A stretch of DNA of 64,000 nt. It comes from Amphirosellinia nigrospora. Its lineage: Eukaryota; Ascomycota; Sordariomycetes; Xylariales; Xylariaceae. The position numbers and the translations under genes were made by a program. The notes beneath the pieces were generated by a model. The model saw only the letters and a program-made list of their open reading frames with translations, did no database searches and was not told where the DNA came from. The stretch lies in contig SCHM01000001.1 of the NCBI GenBank assembly GCA_004123355.1, forward strand, positions 11,852,193-11,916,192, in the 5' to 3' direction. Shown here one piece after another: positions 10,601 to 22,019 of this stretch (positions within the stretch are counted from its first letter, which is position 1; every line of letters begins with the position of its first letter).

Positions 10601-13600
10601 TAATATAAACTATAGATTATTTTTTTTATATAATAATATTATTATTAGTTGTTAAAATATTTAAAAATAATAATAAAAAGTATAAAAATAAAAAAAGTAA
10701 GCAAAATGCTTATATAAGCAAGATGTTTATATATTACGTTATATTTTTTATATAAGCTTTAATTATAAATATAATAATAAATTTAAGCTATAAAGTTATA
10801 TTTATATTATTTATAAATAATTTGTTTATAAAAATAAAAAGCTTTATATAAAAATCGAAAAAGATAAATATAAGCTTTTTTAATAAGTTATTTTTATTAT
10901 TTAATTTATTTATTTAATATTTTAATATTATATAATTATAGCTTAATAATTTAAGCTATAATAATAAAATTATATATAGCTTTAAATTAATATATATTAT
11001 TAATATATATTTTTTAGTTTATTAAAAATATAAGTTTAAGCAAATTTTTTTATATAAAGGTTAATTTTAGCTAAGTTTTTAATTTAGTTTTTTTAAGTTA
11101 TTATAATATTTGTTTATATAAAGAGATTTTTTTATTAAATTTAAAAAAGTATTTAAAAAATAAAATTTTTTTAAGCTTTATATAAAGTTTTGTTTATTTA
11201 AGTTTTTTTTTTTTATATAATAAAAGTTTAGCATAATAAAACTTAACGTATTATTTATTTATATTTTAGTTATTTTAAAAGTATTTAAATTATTATATAT
11301 AACTAATAAATATAAGTTATATATAAATATTTATATTTTAAGTTTTTTTTAATAATATTAATAATATATTTTAAACTAATATAGCTTAAATTTAGCTAGG
11401 CTATATAAAAGTTATATAATATATAAAATAATTTTTAAAAAGTATTTTTTTTTAGCTTTAAAATAAATAAATAAATATTATATAATAGTTTGTTTTTTAA
11501 TTAAATATAAGTTTAAATAATATTTTTAAGCTTATACGAAGTTTTAAAATTTTATATAAAAATAAAGCTAAATATTAAAATTAGCTATTAGTTTATTTAT
11601 TAAATTATTAGCGATTAAATTAAAACGGTGTTTTTTTAATATTATTATATTTTTATATAATAAATTTAAACTTTTTATATAGTTTTATAGTTTTTTTTTT
11701 AATTTTTATATAAAATAAAACTTAAAAATATACTTTTTTCTATAAATATTTAAGTTATATATAATAAATTTAAAAACGTTTTATATAATAAGTTTATTAA
11801 TTTTTATTATATTTAACTTTTTAAATAGTTTATTAAAAGTTATAATAATTTTATTTATATATAGTTTAATTATTAATTTAAAAGTTTATTTTTTTTTTTA
11901 TTAAAAAAGTTTATAATATTTAAATATTATATAATAAATATATTTAAACGTTATATAATAATAAAGCTAATTTTTTTTTTTTAGCTAGTTATGTTTTTTT
12001 TAGTAATTATTAGCTATATAAATTATATATTATTTTAGTTTAAATTATTTATTAAAATATTTTTATATAATAATATAGCTTAATTTATATATATTAAAAT
12101 ATATTAGTTTATTAATCGAAGTTATAATTATATTTAATTTTTCGATTATTTTAATTTTATACGGTTTTTTTATTTTATTTTTTTTTTTATACTAAAATTT
12201 TATTTTAAAAAAAAATATAAATATATTATACGAAAATAGTTTATTTTATTTATTAATTATAATTAATTTTAATTTTTATATAATTTTATGTAGTATTTTT
12301 ATTATTTTTAAATAGTTATTATTTTTTATATAATAAAAAAAATAAAAAAGATTTTTTATTAATATAAAAATAAGCTCCGAAAATAAAAAAAATTAATATA
12401 AAATTATTAAGTTTAATAATATTATTTAATATTTTTATTATTATTTATAAAATTAATTTATTATTTATATATATATTAATTTTTTTTTAAAAAATATTAT
12501 ATATACGTTTAAATAGTTTATATATTATTTTATTATTTATTATTTAATATACTTTAATAAATATTTTATAATATTATATATTAGTTATTTTATATATTTT
12601 TTAAATTTATTTAATAAAAAATTTATTTTAAAATTATATATAATATTATTAAAAAGTTTTTAATAAATATTAATTTAATATTTATATAATATTTTTATAC
12701 GTTTTATATAAATATTAATTTTAAAAAAATTATTATTTAAAATAATATAATAATATTAATAACGTATAATATATTTTAATTATTTATTTATATAATATTT
12801 ATAATTATTTTATAATTAAATTTATAGTTATTTTTAATTATAAATTTAAATTATTATAAAGCTTTATTATACGTTTAATAATAATAATAAAATTTTTAAA
12901 TTTTTTTAAAATAAATTATTCGATTTTATATTTTGCGTATAATAATATTTTATATAATTTTTTTATATAAAAATATTTAAACCGTTTATATAAATAATAT
13001 AATTTAATTTTTATAAAATAGCTAGTTATTTTATATAAATTAATATTAAAAATAAATAGTTTTATTTATATACGATAAAATACTATTTTTATTTTTTTAT
13101 ATAATAATATTTTTTATATTATTAAAATATATTATTAAATAGTTTATATTTTTTAAAAAAAATAAAAATAAAATAAAAATATTTAAAATATAAAATATTA
13201 TATAATTAATTTAATTATTAATTTTATTATATTAACTAAAATTATTATATAGTTTTTATTAAAGTTTATTTTAGCTATTTTAAAAGTTTAAATAATTTTA
13301 GCTTTTAAGTTTTTTTATATATAAACTTTTATTTATAGTTTTTTATAATAAAAAATTTTAAAGCTTTTATATTTTAAATAATATTTTAATATTTTATATA
13401 ATATTAGTTATTAAATATAAATAAATTAAATAATTAGTTTATAATTATTAATTAAATATTTTTTTATTATATAATATATAAATATATTATATAATATATA
13501 TATAATATTTTTATTTTATATATTTAAATTTTTTTTTTTTTTTATTATATATATTTAAATAGTTTTTATATTTAGTTAAATAGGTTAAAAATTTTTTAAA

Positions 13601-14785
13601 AGTTAGTTTATTTTTAAATATTATTTTATACGTATTAAAATATTAATTTTTTACGTAAAATTTTTTTAAAAAATATAATTAGTTAATTAATATTTTTTTT
13701 TAGTAAATAAAATATTTTTTATTTATATATAAATTTTTCAGAAAATAATTATTTATATAATTTTAGCTAATATATTATTTTTAAAAATTTTTAAAATATT
13801 ATATAATATTTTTATATTATAAAATAATAGTTAATTTAGTTATATTATTAATTTATATAATAAAAATTTTTTATTTTTTATACGAAATATTAAATTATTA
13901 GGTTTTTTTTAATTTAAAAATATAAATAAAAATCTAAAAAAAATTTTTTATATATAAATTTTTAAAAAATAAATATTATTTCGAATTTTAAAATATTTTT
14001 ATATACGTATATAATAGTTATATTTAAATAAATTTTTTTAAATATTTTGCTTTAAATATTTTTTAAGTTTTAAATAGTTTATTAATTATAACTTTTAATA
14101 TTTTATATAAAATAAGTTTTTTTTTATTTATATATTTATATAAAAATAATATTAATTTAATTAGTTTAATATTAATTATAGTTTATAATTATATTAAAAT
14201 ATAAGTTTATAATATTATACGTTTTTTTTATATATAATTAAAGCTAATATAATATATATAATAATTTTTATATAATTAATTAATATTATAAAAATATAAT
14301 ATAAAACTAATTTTTTATAATTTTAAGCTTATAATAATAATTAATAAACTATTATATTTTATTATAAAATAAATTATATAGTTTTTTAGAATAGTTTTTT
14401 TTTTTTGCTAAGTTTTTAAAAAAATTTAATATTTCGTAAATAAAATAATTTTATTTTAAATATTATACGTAAAAAAAATCTAAATCTTAAATAAAAATAT
14501 TTTTATATTTAATATTATATAATAAATAAATTATTTTAAAGTTTAAAAAAAATTTTAAAAAACTAAATATTTTATTATATATTAAAAATAATATATTTTT
14601 TATTTATATAAAAATAAATTATTAATTAAAATAAATAATAAATAATATTTAATAGTTATAAAAAGTTTTTAAAATTTTATTTTTAATATTTTATTTTTAT
14701 ACGATATTTTATTATTTAAATTAAAAAGCTAGCTTTTAGTTACGTATGTAAGTTATTTTATAGCTATTTATTTGTTTGTTTTTTT

Positions 14786-14818
<33 letters not shown>

Positions 14819-15697
14819 AATTATAAAGTTATTTTATTATATAAAAAATTTTACTAATTTTAAAATTATTAATTTAGCGTAAAAAATATAAATATTATTT
14901 AAAATAGTTATATAAAAATTTAAAATTTATACGCTAAAATATATTTATTTTTTATAAATTATATAATATAGTTTTTTTTAGCCGTTTTATAAGTTTTTAA
15001 TTTAAAACGTTTATTATATAAAAAACGCTATAGATTTTTTTAATAATTTAAATATTAATTTTATTAAATATTTAAGTTTTATTAATTTAAAGTTTTTTAT
15101 TAATATTTTTAAAAGTTTTTTAAATCGTATAATAATTATTATATTTTATATAAATATATTATTTATACGTTAATTTTTTTATAATAGTTATTTAAAAGTT
15201 TTATAAAGTATTTTATATATATAAAAATTAATAGTTTTTTATATAAAGCTTAAAAGTATATTAATTTTTTAGGCGATTTTTTTAAATATAATTTCGTACG
15301 GAATATTAGCCGAAAAAATAAAAAGTTATTTTAGCTGCTTTAGTTGCTTTTTAAAAAATATAATATTTTTATACGTTTGTTTATATTAGCTATTATACGA
15401 TTAGTTATTATTATTTATTATATTCGAAAATATTGCAGATAAAAAGTTGTTAAATTATATTATAAACTTTTATATAGTTTATATAATAATAATTAAAAAA
15501 TAGTATAATTACGCGCTATTAATTAAACTTTTATATAAAAGTATAATATTAAAGTACGTTAAAATAATTAATTTTTTTTTATTAACGTAATATTAAAAAA
15601 ATTAAAATACGATATAAAAAACGTAGTTTATATAACTAAGTTAAAATTTTATTTTTATTTTTATTAATTTTATTTTTTAGCTAAAAATATTAATTAG

Positions 15698-15981
15698 TAT
15701 TAAGTAGCTAAAAAGTATATATTATATATAATAATAAATAATAAATATTAGTATATATTAATTTATTTTTTTTAATTATTTGTATAAAAGCTGGGCTTTT
15801 ATATAGAGAATTTTTTATATAAAAAGAATTTTACTGCGGTATATTATACAACCGAATCGGGCGGGCATACTAGCCCGATTTTATTATACGAATAGCTAAT
15901 GCTATAATTAATGATTAGCTATCGTACGTAGTTAATACCGATATGTTAATTTTATATGTAAGTAATACTGCAATTGTAACA
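15698..15981. repeat. Right LTR of the 9.2-kb element
   Basis: This is the partner of 6768-7055. Its inner part is strongly AT-mutated. Its outer part keeps GC-rich sequence such as CCGAATCGGGCGGGCAT, showing that RIP faded outward. Confidence 0.8.
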
Positions 15982-16230
15982 GATATCTATATATATAGAG
16001 CTTTTATAAACCTCAAAAACAGCGTTTTTAGTATTATTAGCCTTAAAACTACGTTTTTTGCGTTAACAGCCTCGAATCAGCGATTTCTACGCCCTTATAG
16101 CCTCCATAGCCCTCGAACACGCGTTTCCGTACCTTCGTAGCCTTTATAGACCTACGCGTACGGAATAGCAAAGGGACTAGCGAAGGGGCTAGTGATCTAG
16201 CCACGCAGACCTCCGCAGACCTCTGCAGAC

Positions 16231-16345
16231 CTACGAACACACGCGTAGACCTCTACAGACCTACGAACACACGCGCAAACCTCTACAGACCTACGAACAC
16301 ACGCGCAAACCTCTACAGACCTACGAACATACGCGCAGACCTACG
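16231..16345. repeat. 30-bp minisatellite, left arm
   Basis: A 30-bp unit repeats about 3.8 times. It contains CTCTACAGACCTACGAACAC and begins ACGCGCAAAC. Degenerate relatives extend leftward to about 16000. It lies in the left arm of the fold-back element. Confidence 0.85.
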
Positions 16346-16861
16346 CAAACCTACGCAGACCTACGCGTATAAAGTGACAAAAGGACTGGCAGACCTACGC
16401 GCACAGAGCAGCAGAGGGTCTGGCGAAGGGGCTGTTGATCTAGCTACACAGACCTCCGCAGGCCTTTACAGACCTACGAACACACACGCAGACCTACGCA
16501 GACCTACACAAACCTACGAATACATACGTAAACCTATACAGACCTACGCAGACCTACGCGTACGAAGCTCTGCCGACCTAGCCCCGCGTAGACCTTCTAC
16601 GGACTAGCAAAAAGACTGGTCTATACATATTAGCCCGTGCGCGTAGATCTACGCGGGGCTAGGTTAATAGCTTCGTACGCATAAGTCTGCATAGGTCTAT
16701 AAAGGTCTACCTATATATTCGTAGGTCTGCGTAGGTCTACGGAGGTCTATATAGCTAGATCAACAGCCACTTCGCCAGACCCTCTGCCGCCCTATGCGCG
16801 TAGGTCTGTTAGTCCTTCTATCACTCCATACGCGTAGGTCTACGTAGGTTTGCGTAGGTCT
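16346..16861. repeat. Imperfect palindrome at the centre of the fold-back element
   Basis: Sequence 16346-16592 is repeated in reverse complement at 16648-16861. An example is GGGTCTGGCGAAGGGGCTG on the left against its complement near 16760-16785. The innermost matching pair is GCCCCGCGTAGA (16581-16592) and its complement at 16648-16659, leaving a 55-nt loop. The strand could fold into a very long hairpin. Confidence 0.85.
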
Positions 16862-17012
16862 GCGTAAGTTTGCGCGTATGTTCGTAGGTCTATAAAAGTC
16901 TGCGCGTATGTTCGTAGGTCTATAAAAGTCTACGCGTATATTCGTAAGTCTATAGAAGTCTACGCGTACGTTCGTAGGTCTATAAAAGTCTGCGCGTATA
17001 TTCGTAGGTTTA
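16862..17012. repeat. 30-bp minisatellite, right arm (inverted)
   Basis: About five copies of a 30-bp unit (TTCGTAGGTCTATAAAAGTC plus GCGCGTATG-like sequence) form the reverse complement of the left-arm array. Confidence 0.85.
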
Positions 17013-17263
17013 AATATATACGTTTAAAACAACACAATATAGTAATTTATTCTTCGAATATAATACGTATAAAATAAAACCTATATTTTTAAATAAGTAG
17101 TAAAAAAAGCATTATTTTAATATATAATTATTTATTCTTAATATTATTATTCGTTCTATAATGTTAAAAAATGCTACCTAATTGTCGACGTATTTCCTAA
17201 AAATAGGGGGGACTGTATAGAAAGTGCGGGTGGGGCGCGACATTTTGATTCGGAATCAGTGTA

Positions 17264-18166
17264 TATAGCGATAGACTCTAATGTAGCCCTACCCCTCGTT
17301 CCAAAGAATACTACATCATTAGCTCAACAATTTGAGGCCGAGGGCTGATCACCCCGAACCATATATCGCTGACTGCATGCAAGCCAAGCTCTGGAATCTG
17401 GGGCTGAGTGTACAAGCAGGCTTATAGCAGGCAGGTAAGACCATTATCTCCGAAACACTGAGACTGAGACAGAGACATGTGCGTCATCTGCGGAAGACTC
17501 TTCACCGAGGTCCAGATATTCTGCTCTAGCATATCCGCCTGTAAGCGAACGTAAAATTGCGAACAATGGCAATAAACCGTTATCTGCCAAGGATTCCGAC
17601 TACCCTTAGCTCTCTCGTCGCAGCTCCCTGTCTAGGTAAGTCTCTGGGCAGACTCTGGGTCTTGTCTGGGGTCGCCGTCCTTCCGGTATATCCACTTCAC
17701 GGGTCATTGTGCAAGGATGCGAGCTCTGCCTGCCGCGAATCGTGGCAGAATTGGGAAACTGCAGATAGCACTGATGTAACCGAGGCATCGTATTGGCCCA
17801 GATGCTGCATCTATCAGTTCCTCCAGGGTGACACGGTCCAAGACCGGCAAGAATCCCGCCATCTTTTAACAGCAGCGCCTGGTAGGCGGGAGGTAAGGTA
17901 GGTCGCACGCCCGCACGCACGGCCTTGGAGCATGGAGGTATATATTATGGCCTCGGGTAGGTCGCACCGAGCTGTCGCGTATGTGTTCCGCTGCCTCTCT
18001 TCGTTCAATTCACTCTCCCGCCGTGCCTGCGTTGCCCAGAGTCTGGGCGTGAAGCTTGATTGTCGCCTGTCCCGTGGTCCTGGGTTTCATCCTGAGTCGG
18101 TATAGGAGACAACAACAATTGAGTGGCGAGAGTGTTGGCCAATTGTCCCCGCGCTTCTAGTTCACG
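17264..18166. other. Intergenic region upstream of the carboxypeptidase
   Basis: Overlapping open frames exist on both strands between 17557 and 17920, but neither shows a domain or coding-like composition. I treat the region as promoter and leader. Confidence 0.4.
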
Positions 18167-20176
18167 ATGCGCGCCACTGCTATTGTTGCCGGACTGCTGT
18201 CCGTGGCCGCCGTGGCAGAATCACGAAGCTGGCAGCATGTTGGCAAGAAGCAAAACAACAAACCTGCGCGCGACGAGGTCAACCACTTAGAGCACTACCT
18301 TGCCACGAGAAAGGTCCCCGCGCCCAGGTTCGCCAATGATAATACGACTAGTAAGTCCCAATTACTTCTGTTGCGGTTTGCGACTCGCGCTGCCGTTTCG
18401 CGGGCTAACAAGTGTCTCACAGAATTTGCCGTCAACGGGACGGGTGTTCCCGATGTGGACTTCGATGTCGGCGAGTCGTACTCGGGATACCTCCCAATTA
18501 GCGATGACCCGGACGACAAGAACGAATTATTCTTTTGGTTCTTTGCCAATAGCGAAGGCTCGGACTCTAAAAAATTCTACTATGGCTCAACGGAGGTGTA
18601 AGGTGCCCTCCCAATAGCCTAGTTGAGATAAATTGTTGAATTAAGCGCTTTAGCTAACATGTATCACAGCCCGGCTGCTCTTCCTTCGAAGGTTTAATAC
18701 AGGAAAACGGTCCCTTCCAGTGGCAGGTTAGTTGATCTTCCATTCAGAGATACAAATCTGTTCTGAGATGCCTCTAACACTTTCTAGTATGGCACTTACA
18801 AGCCGGTACCTAACCCTTGGGCGTGGAACCGACTGATCAACACCGTCTGGGTTGAGCAGCCCATCGGTACTGGTTTCTCACGTGGCGAGGTAACCGCGAC
18901 GAGCGAAGAAGATGTGGCGAAGCAATTCCTAGGCTTCTGGAAGAATTTCATCGAGACGTTCTCGATGCAAGGGTACAAGGTCTACATTGCTGGCGAATCG
19001 TATGCTGGTCTCTACTGCCCGTACATTGCATCGGCGATGCTTGACGCGAACGATACCACACACTATGACCTTTCGGGTGTGTTGATCTACGACCCTGTGA
19101 TTGGTAACGATAGGGTTCAGGATTCCGTGACCACGGTGCCATTCGTCGATTACCACCACAACCTGATGCCGTTCAATAGCAGCTTCAGCCAGCACATCCA
19201 CGACCTCCACAACTCATGTGGCTTCGCTGCTTACCAGGAAAAATATCTGACGTATCCTCCGCCGGGCCCGCAGCCGTCCAACTACAGCGAGACCGTGAAC
19301 GACGAGTGTACCGGCCTATGGGAACTCGTCCTCGACAATGCGCTGAGTGTCAATCCGTGCTTCGACGTGTACCAAGTTGCCACGACCTGCCCCTTGCTCT
19401 GGGATATACTCGGGTTCCCCGGTAGTTTCACATACAGCCCCTCAGGATCCGGCCCCGTTTATTTCGATCGTGAGGACGTCAAACGAGCAATCCACGCAGA
19501 CACCAACCACACCTGGGAGGCGTGTTCCTCAACCGACGTGTTTGTCAATGGCACGGACACCTCAGACCCTTCGACGTGGAAGGTTCTACCCCACATCATC
19601 GACGCCACGAAGAACGTTATCATCGGCCACGGCACGCTGGATATGATCCTTCTCCCCAACGGCACGCTACTTAGTATTCAGAACATGACGTGGGGCGGCC
19701 AGCTCGGATTCCAAAGCGCGCCCGTCGAGCCCTTCTTCGTGCCCTATCATAAGGACTCGACCGCTAGCGACATTTACGTGGAGAGCGACATGCTCACGCT
19801 GAGCTCCATCGCAGGCGCCGGCGTCATGGGAACCGCCCACACCGAACGTGGCCTCACCTTTGTATCCATCGATCTCTCTGGTCACATGGTCCCTCAATAC
19901 GCCCCGAGCGCAGCTTTCCGCCACCTCGAGTTCCTGCTCGGTCGCGTCGATAGCTTGAGCTCCACCAAGGCTTTCACTTTCGAGAGCAACGTCACGCAGC
20001 CCGCGACCAATGCCCTCGGCAACGGCACCGGACCCGCCACCTTCAGCTCCAAGTCTGGCAACGGCACGAGCGGCAGTGGCACTAGCACACCACCTAAAAA
20101 TTCAGCGTCGTCTTTGGGTATGGCCACCTCTTTGGTCGTCCTTGCGGTGACGATCGCTAGTGCGTTGAACTTGTGA
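18167..20176 (+). CDS. Serine carboxypeptidase, S10 family, secreted and GPI-anchored
   Basis: The enzyme removes C-terminal residues from peptides outside the cell. It starts with a signal peptide ([19 protein letters not shown]). Exons are 18167-18350, 18423-18597, 18670-18726 and 18788-20176, joined by canonical introns (GTAAGT, GTAAGG and GTTAGT donors). The oxyanion segment NGG|PGCSS spans intron 2. The catalytic serine sits in GESYAGLY, the aspartate in HGTLDMILL and the histidine in LSGHMVPQY. Several N-glycosylation sites, a Gly/Ser/Thr-rich tail and a hydrophobic C-terminus ([15 protein letters not shown]) point to a GPI anchor. One base is missing near 18580-18585, just before the WLNGG motif. 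Adding it makes the coding length 1806 nt, 601 residues, a multiple of three. The stretch after it is intact, so the gene is probably functional and the gap an error. Confidence 0.9.
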
Positions 20177-21053
20177 TGAAGCTCAAGCCGGTTATGGCGT
20201 CATCCTGTATCGTGATGGGGCCGCGGATGAACTGGGATTTTACACTCACCTGTTACTCTCCCTAGGCCATAAGATAGTACATGAATAAATCCAATCAAAT
20301 AATCTAGGCATGCTCAATTGCCTCTTGCATGTCATTGCCATTTGTGTCTATCGCTCCTTGTTCCCCAGCACTCCGAGAGCGGTCAAATAGTTCATTACTG
20401 ATACATCGCATGCACGGCTCCTCGAGTGTCAGAACATCTATAAGATCAACTGCATAATTATATTTTTGGTAGTAATCTGTTACAACGCTGCAATTCTGTT
20501 TACTACTCTGTTTTATGCCCTACAGGCGCACTCTCATAAATAAAGACTTACGAACCGGTCTTGAGGCACTAGCGATGAGAGAGAGAGAGAGAGAGACAAT
20601 GCTCGGATACACGAGACAGGGTATTCTGTACAACCCTATAGGAGAACTTAGGTAATCCCTTGCTTGTTCGATGGTGTTTAAAAGTGTATGAAGGCAGGCC
20701 GTACATAGATATGTTTGTAGACTAGCCTGTCACAATGGCTAAGCTGCAGCAAGCGGGTTACTCCTTATATCACCGTTCTGGGACGAGGTGGCAAAGAGAC
20801 TTATCGCCCCTCATAGACCTGCCCGATGAGTGCGCACACTGCCCTCTTCGCGACAACTGGCGAAGTTGAACAGGGCTCGGCGTACGCTTCAGGGCACTGG
20901 TACCTAACTACTGCACGCAGATCCAGGCATATGACTTGTCCATCGGGCGAGTCTTTTGTGTGAACTTGTGGAAGGCGTAGACGAGGACCCGACATGCGCC
21001 TCGTTTGGTCAATTGCTGAGCGGTCAGCCATGTTAGTAGGTGTAGGTAATATT

Positions 21054-21335
21054 TTATCTGCCCGTATCATCTATACTGCTATTAACCAGAAAGCCTGAAG
21101 AAAGGTTAATCTCGCCATAATCATAGTTAGTAAATACAGTTTCGTGACACCTCACAGTGATGTAAAGGTTATCATCATCAATATACAGAAATATGACGAT
21201 CCTTTCAGTGTACCCGTGGCCGATGCTATCTATCAAAGTCTTCGTCTCTTCGAATGCGCAGTTGTCAACCACTAAGTCCTTGTATTTTCCCCTAACGATG
21301 GTCGCGAGAAGAAGACCCGAGTGCGAAGGAGTCAC
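21054..21335 (-). CDS. Possible hypothetical ORF or exon
   Basis: This 93-codon frame has varied composition and an acidic stretch (IFLYIDDDNLY). It has no ATG start, signal peptide or recognised domain. It might be one exon of an unannotated gene or chance. I include it only as a candidate. Confidence 0.15.
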   Translation of the reverse strand: MTPSHSGLLLATIVRGKYKDLVVDNCAFEETKTLIDSIGHGYTERIVIFLYIDDDNLYITVRCHETVFTNYDYGEINLSSGFLVNSSIDDTGR

Positions 21336-21900
21336 GGAACAGGCTCGTTAATCCGATAAAACGATTGGAAATAATGCCTTGTTGAAGGATCAAGACTACG
21401 TAGGATAGATACATTATGCAAGGCGCTCGGAAAGGCATTCGTTCAGGCAATATACCTGTATTCGAGTTTCTCTACTTCACTCGCGTGTTGACGGATTAGT
21501 AGAATACCCGTTTGCTTTGTCCTGTGCTAAATGTGTTTGAAGCGTCTTAACGGCTTTACGATGGACAACGTTGGGGTGGAATTGGCCGGATGTCTTGGAG
21601 CAGAGCTTAGAACGAATAATGGTTCTCTCGAAGCCTATTTAATATAAATCATGACTGCGCAACATGTTCATAACTAGACAAAATAGTTTACACGACTAGA
21701 TTGCGCCCTTGAAGATATTGACGAAGATATTGTTTCATGTGTAAGGGCCTCGTAGAAACCCTATTCGGCTGCCGTAATCAAGTTTATAATTACCCTAGCC
21801 CTCAAAATTGCAGCAAAGTTTACACACAACCCCGCACGGCATTATAGTTGTGAACCTAGAGTTAAATACGTGCTTAGCTAAACCTTCGTTCCTCCACATC

Positions 21901-21927
21901 CCTTCTCTCTCTCTCTCCTTCTCCCCT
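21901..21927 (+). promoter_or_regulatory. CT-rich tract upstream of the membrane-protein gene
   Basis: An almost pure pyrimidine run (CCTTCTCTCTCTCTCTCC) lies about 95 bp before the ATG at 22020. Such CT tracts near transcription starts are common in filamentous-fungal promoters. Confidence 0.35.
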
Positions 21928-22019
21928 TGGAGTTATCCATTTATCAACCCAGACTTCCACTGCCGCCCTTCTTCATAGCAGTCTCTACAGTCGCCTTGCG
22001 CTCAATTATACCGGTCGAC

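Larger units (their letters stand above)
6768..15981. mobile_element. LTR retrotransposon fossil, heavily RIPped, family undetermined
   Basis: Two direct repeats, 6768-7055 (288 bp) and 15698-15981 (284 bp), bound a 9.2-kb unit. The LTR reads TGTTGGG at its start and ends in TGTAACA. Flanking 5-mers are AATAT (6763-6767) and GATAT (15982-15986), a 5-bp target duplication with one RIP-type difference. The interior is extremely AT-rich, lacks long open frames and is plainly dead. No conserved domain is readable, so Ty1 versus Ty3 and orientation are undecided. The interior is long for one element and could hold another insertion. RIP hides true age, but the element is younger than the fold-back element it interrupts. 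Confidence 0.8.
6608..17261. mobile_element. Fold-back / long-TIR DNA element, split by an LTR retrotransposon
   Basis: The ends 6608-6690 and 17261-17180 are inverted copies. Both contain ACTGATTCCGAATC, then AAATGTCGCGCC, then AGTCCCCCCTATTTTTAGG, and they differ mostly by C/T and G/A changes expected from RIP. A TA dinucleotide flanks each end (6606-6607 and 17262-17263), as for Tc1/mariner-like insertion, although a 4-bp GTAT duplication also fits. Removing the retrotransposon at 6768-15981 and its duplicated target leaves about 1.43 kb. Its two halves (6608-6767 plus 15987-16592, and 16648-17261) form an imperfect inverted repeat around a roughly 55-nt loop. No transposase can be read, so it is probably non-autonomous. 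The design, long inverted arms built of short tandem repeats, recalls Foldback elements. The class is my inference; the inverted ends and nesting are seen directly. Confidence 0.75.
20177..22019. other. Intergenic region with a GA microsatellite
   Basis: No convincing gene is present. A (GA)n run lies at about 20575-20597. A minus-strand frame at 21335-21054 (including TERIVIFLYIDDDNLYITV) is mildly protein-like but starts at GTG and has no recognisable family. Confidence 0.4.

Noticed and set aside
6700-16000. CRISPR-like or centromeric reading of the AT block
   Set aside because: There are no spaced direct repeats of CRISPR type. LTRs with a target duplication plus CpA/TpG depletion explain it as a RIPped retrotransposon.
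17557-17920. Overlapping open frames on both strands upstream of the carboxypeptidase
   Set aside because: Neither has a domain, a convincing start or splice signals.
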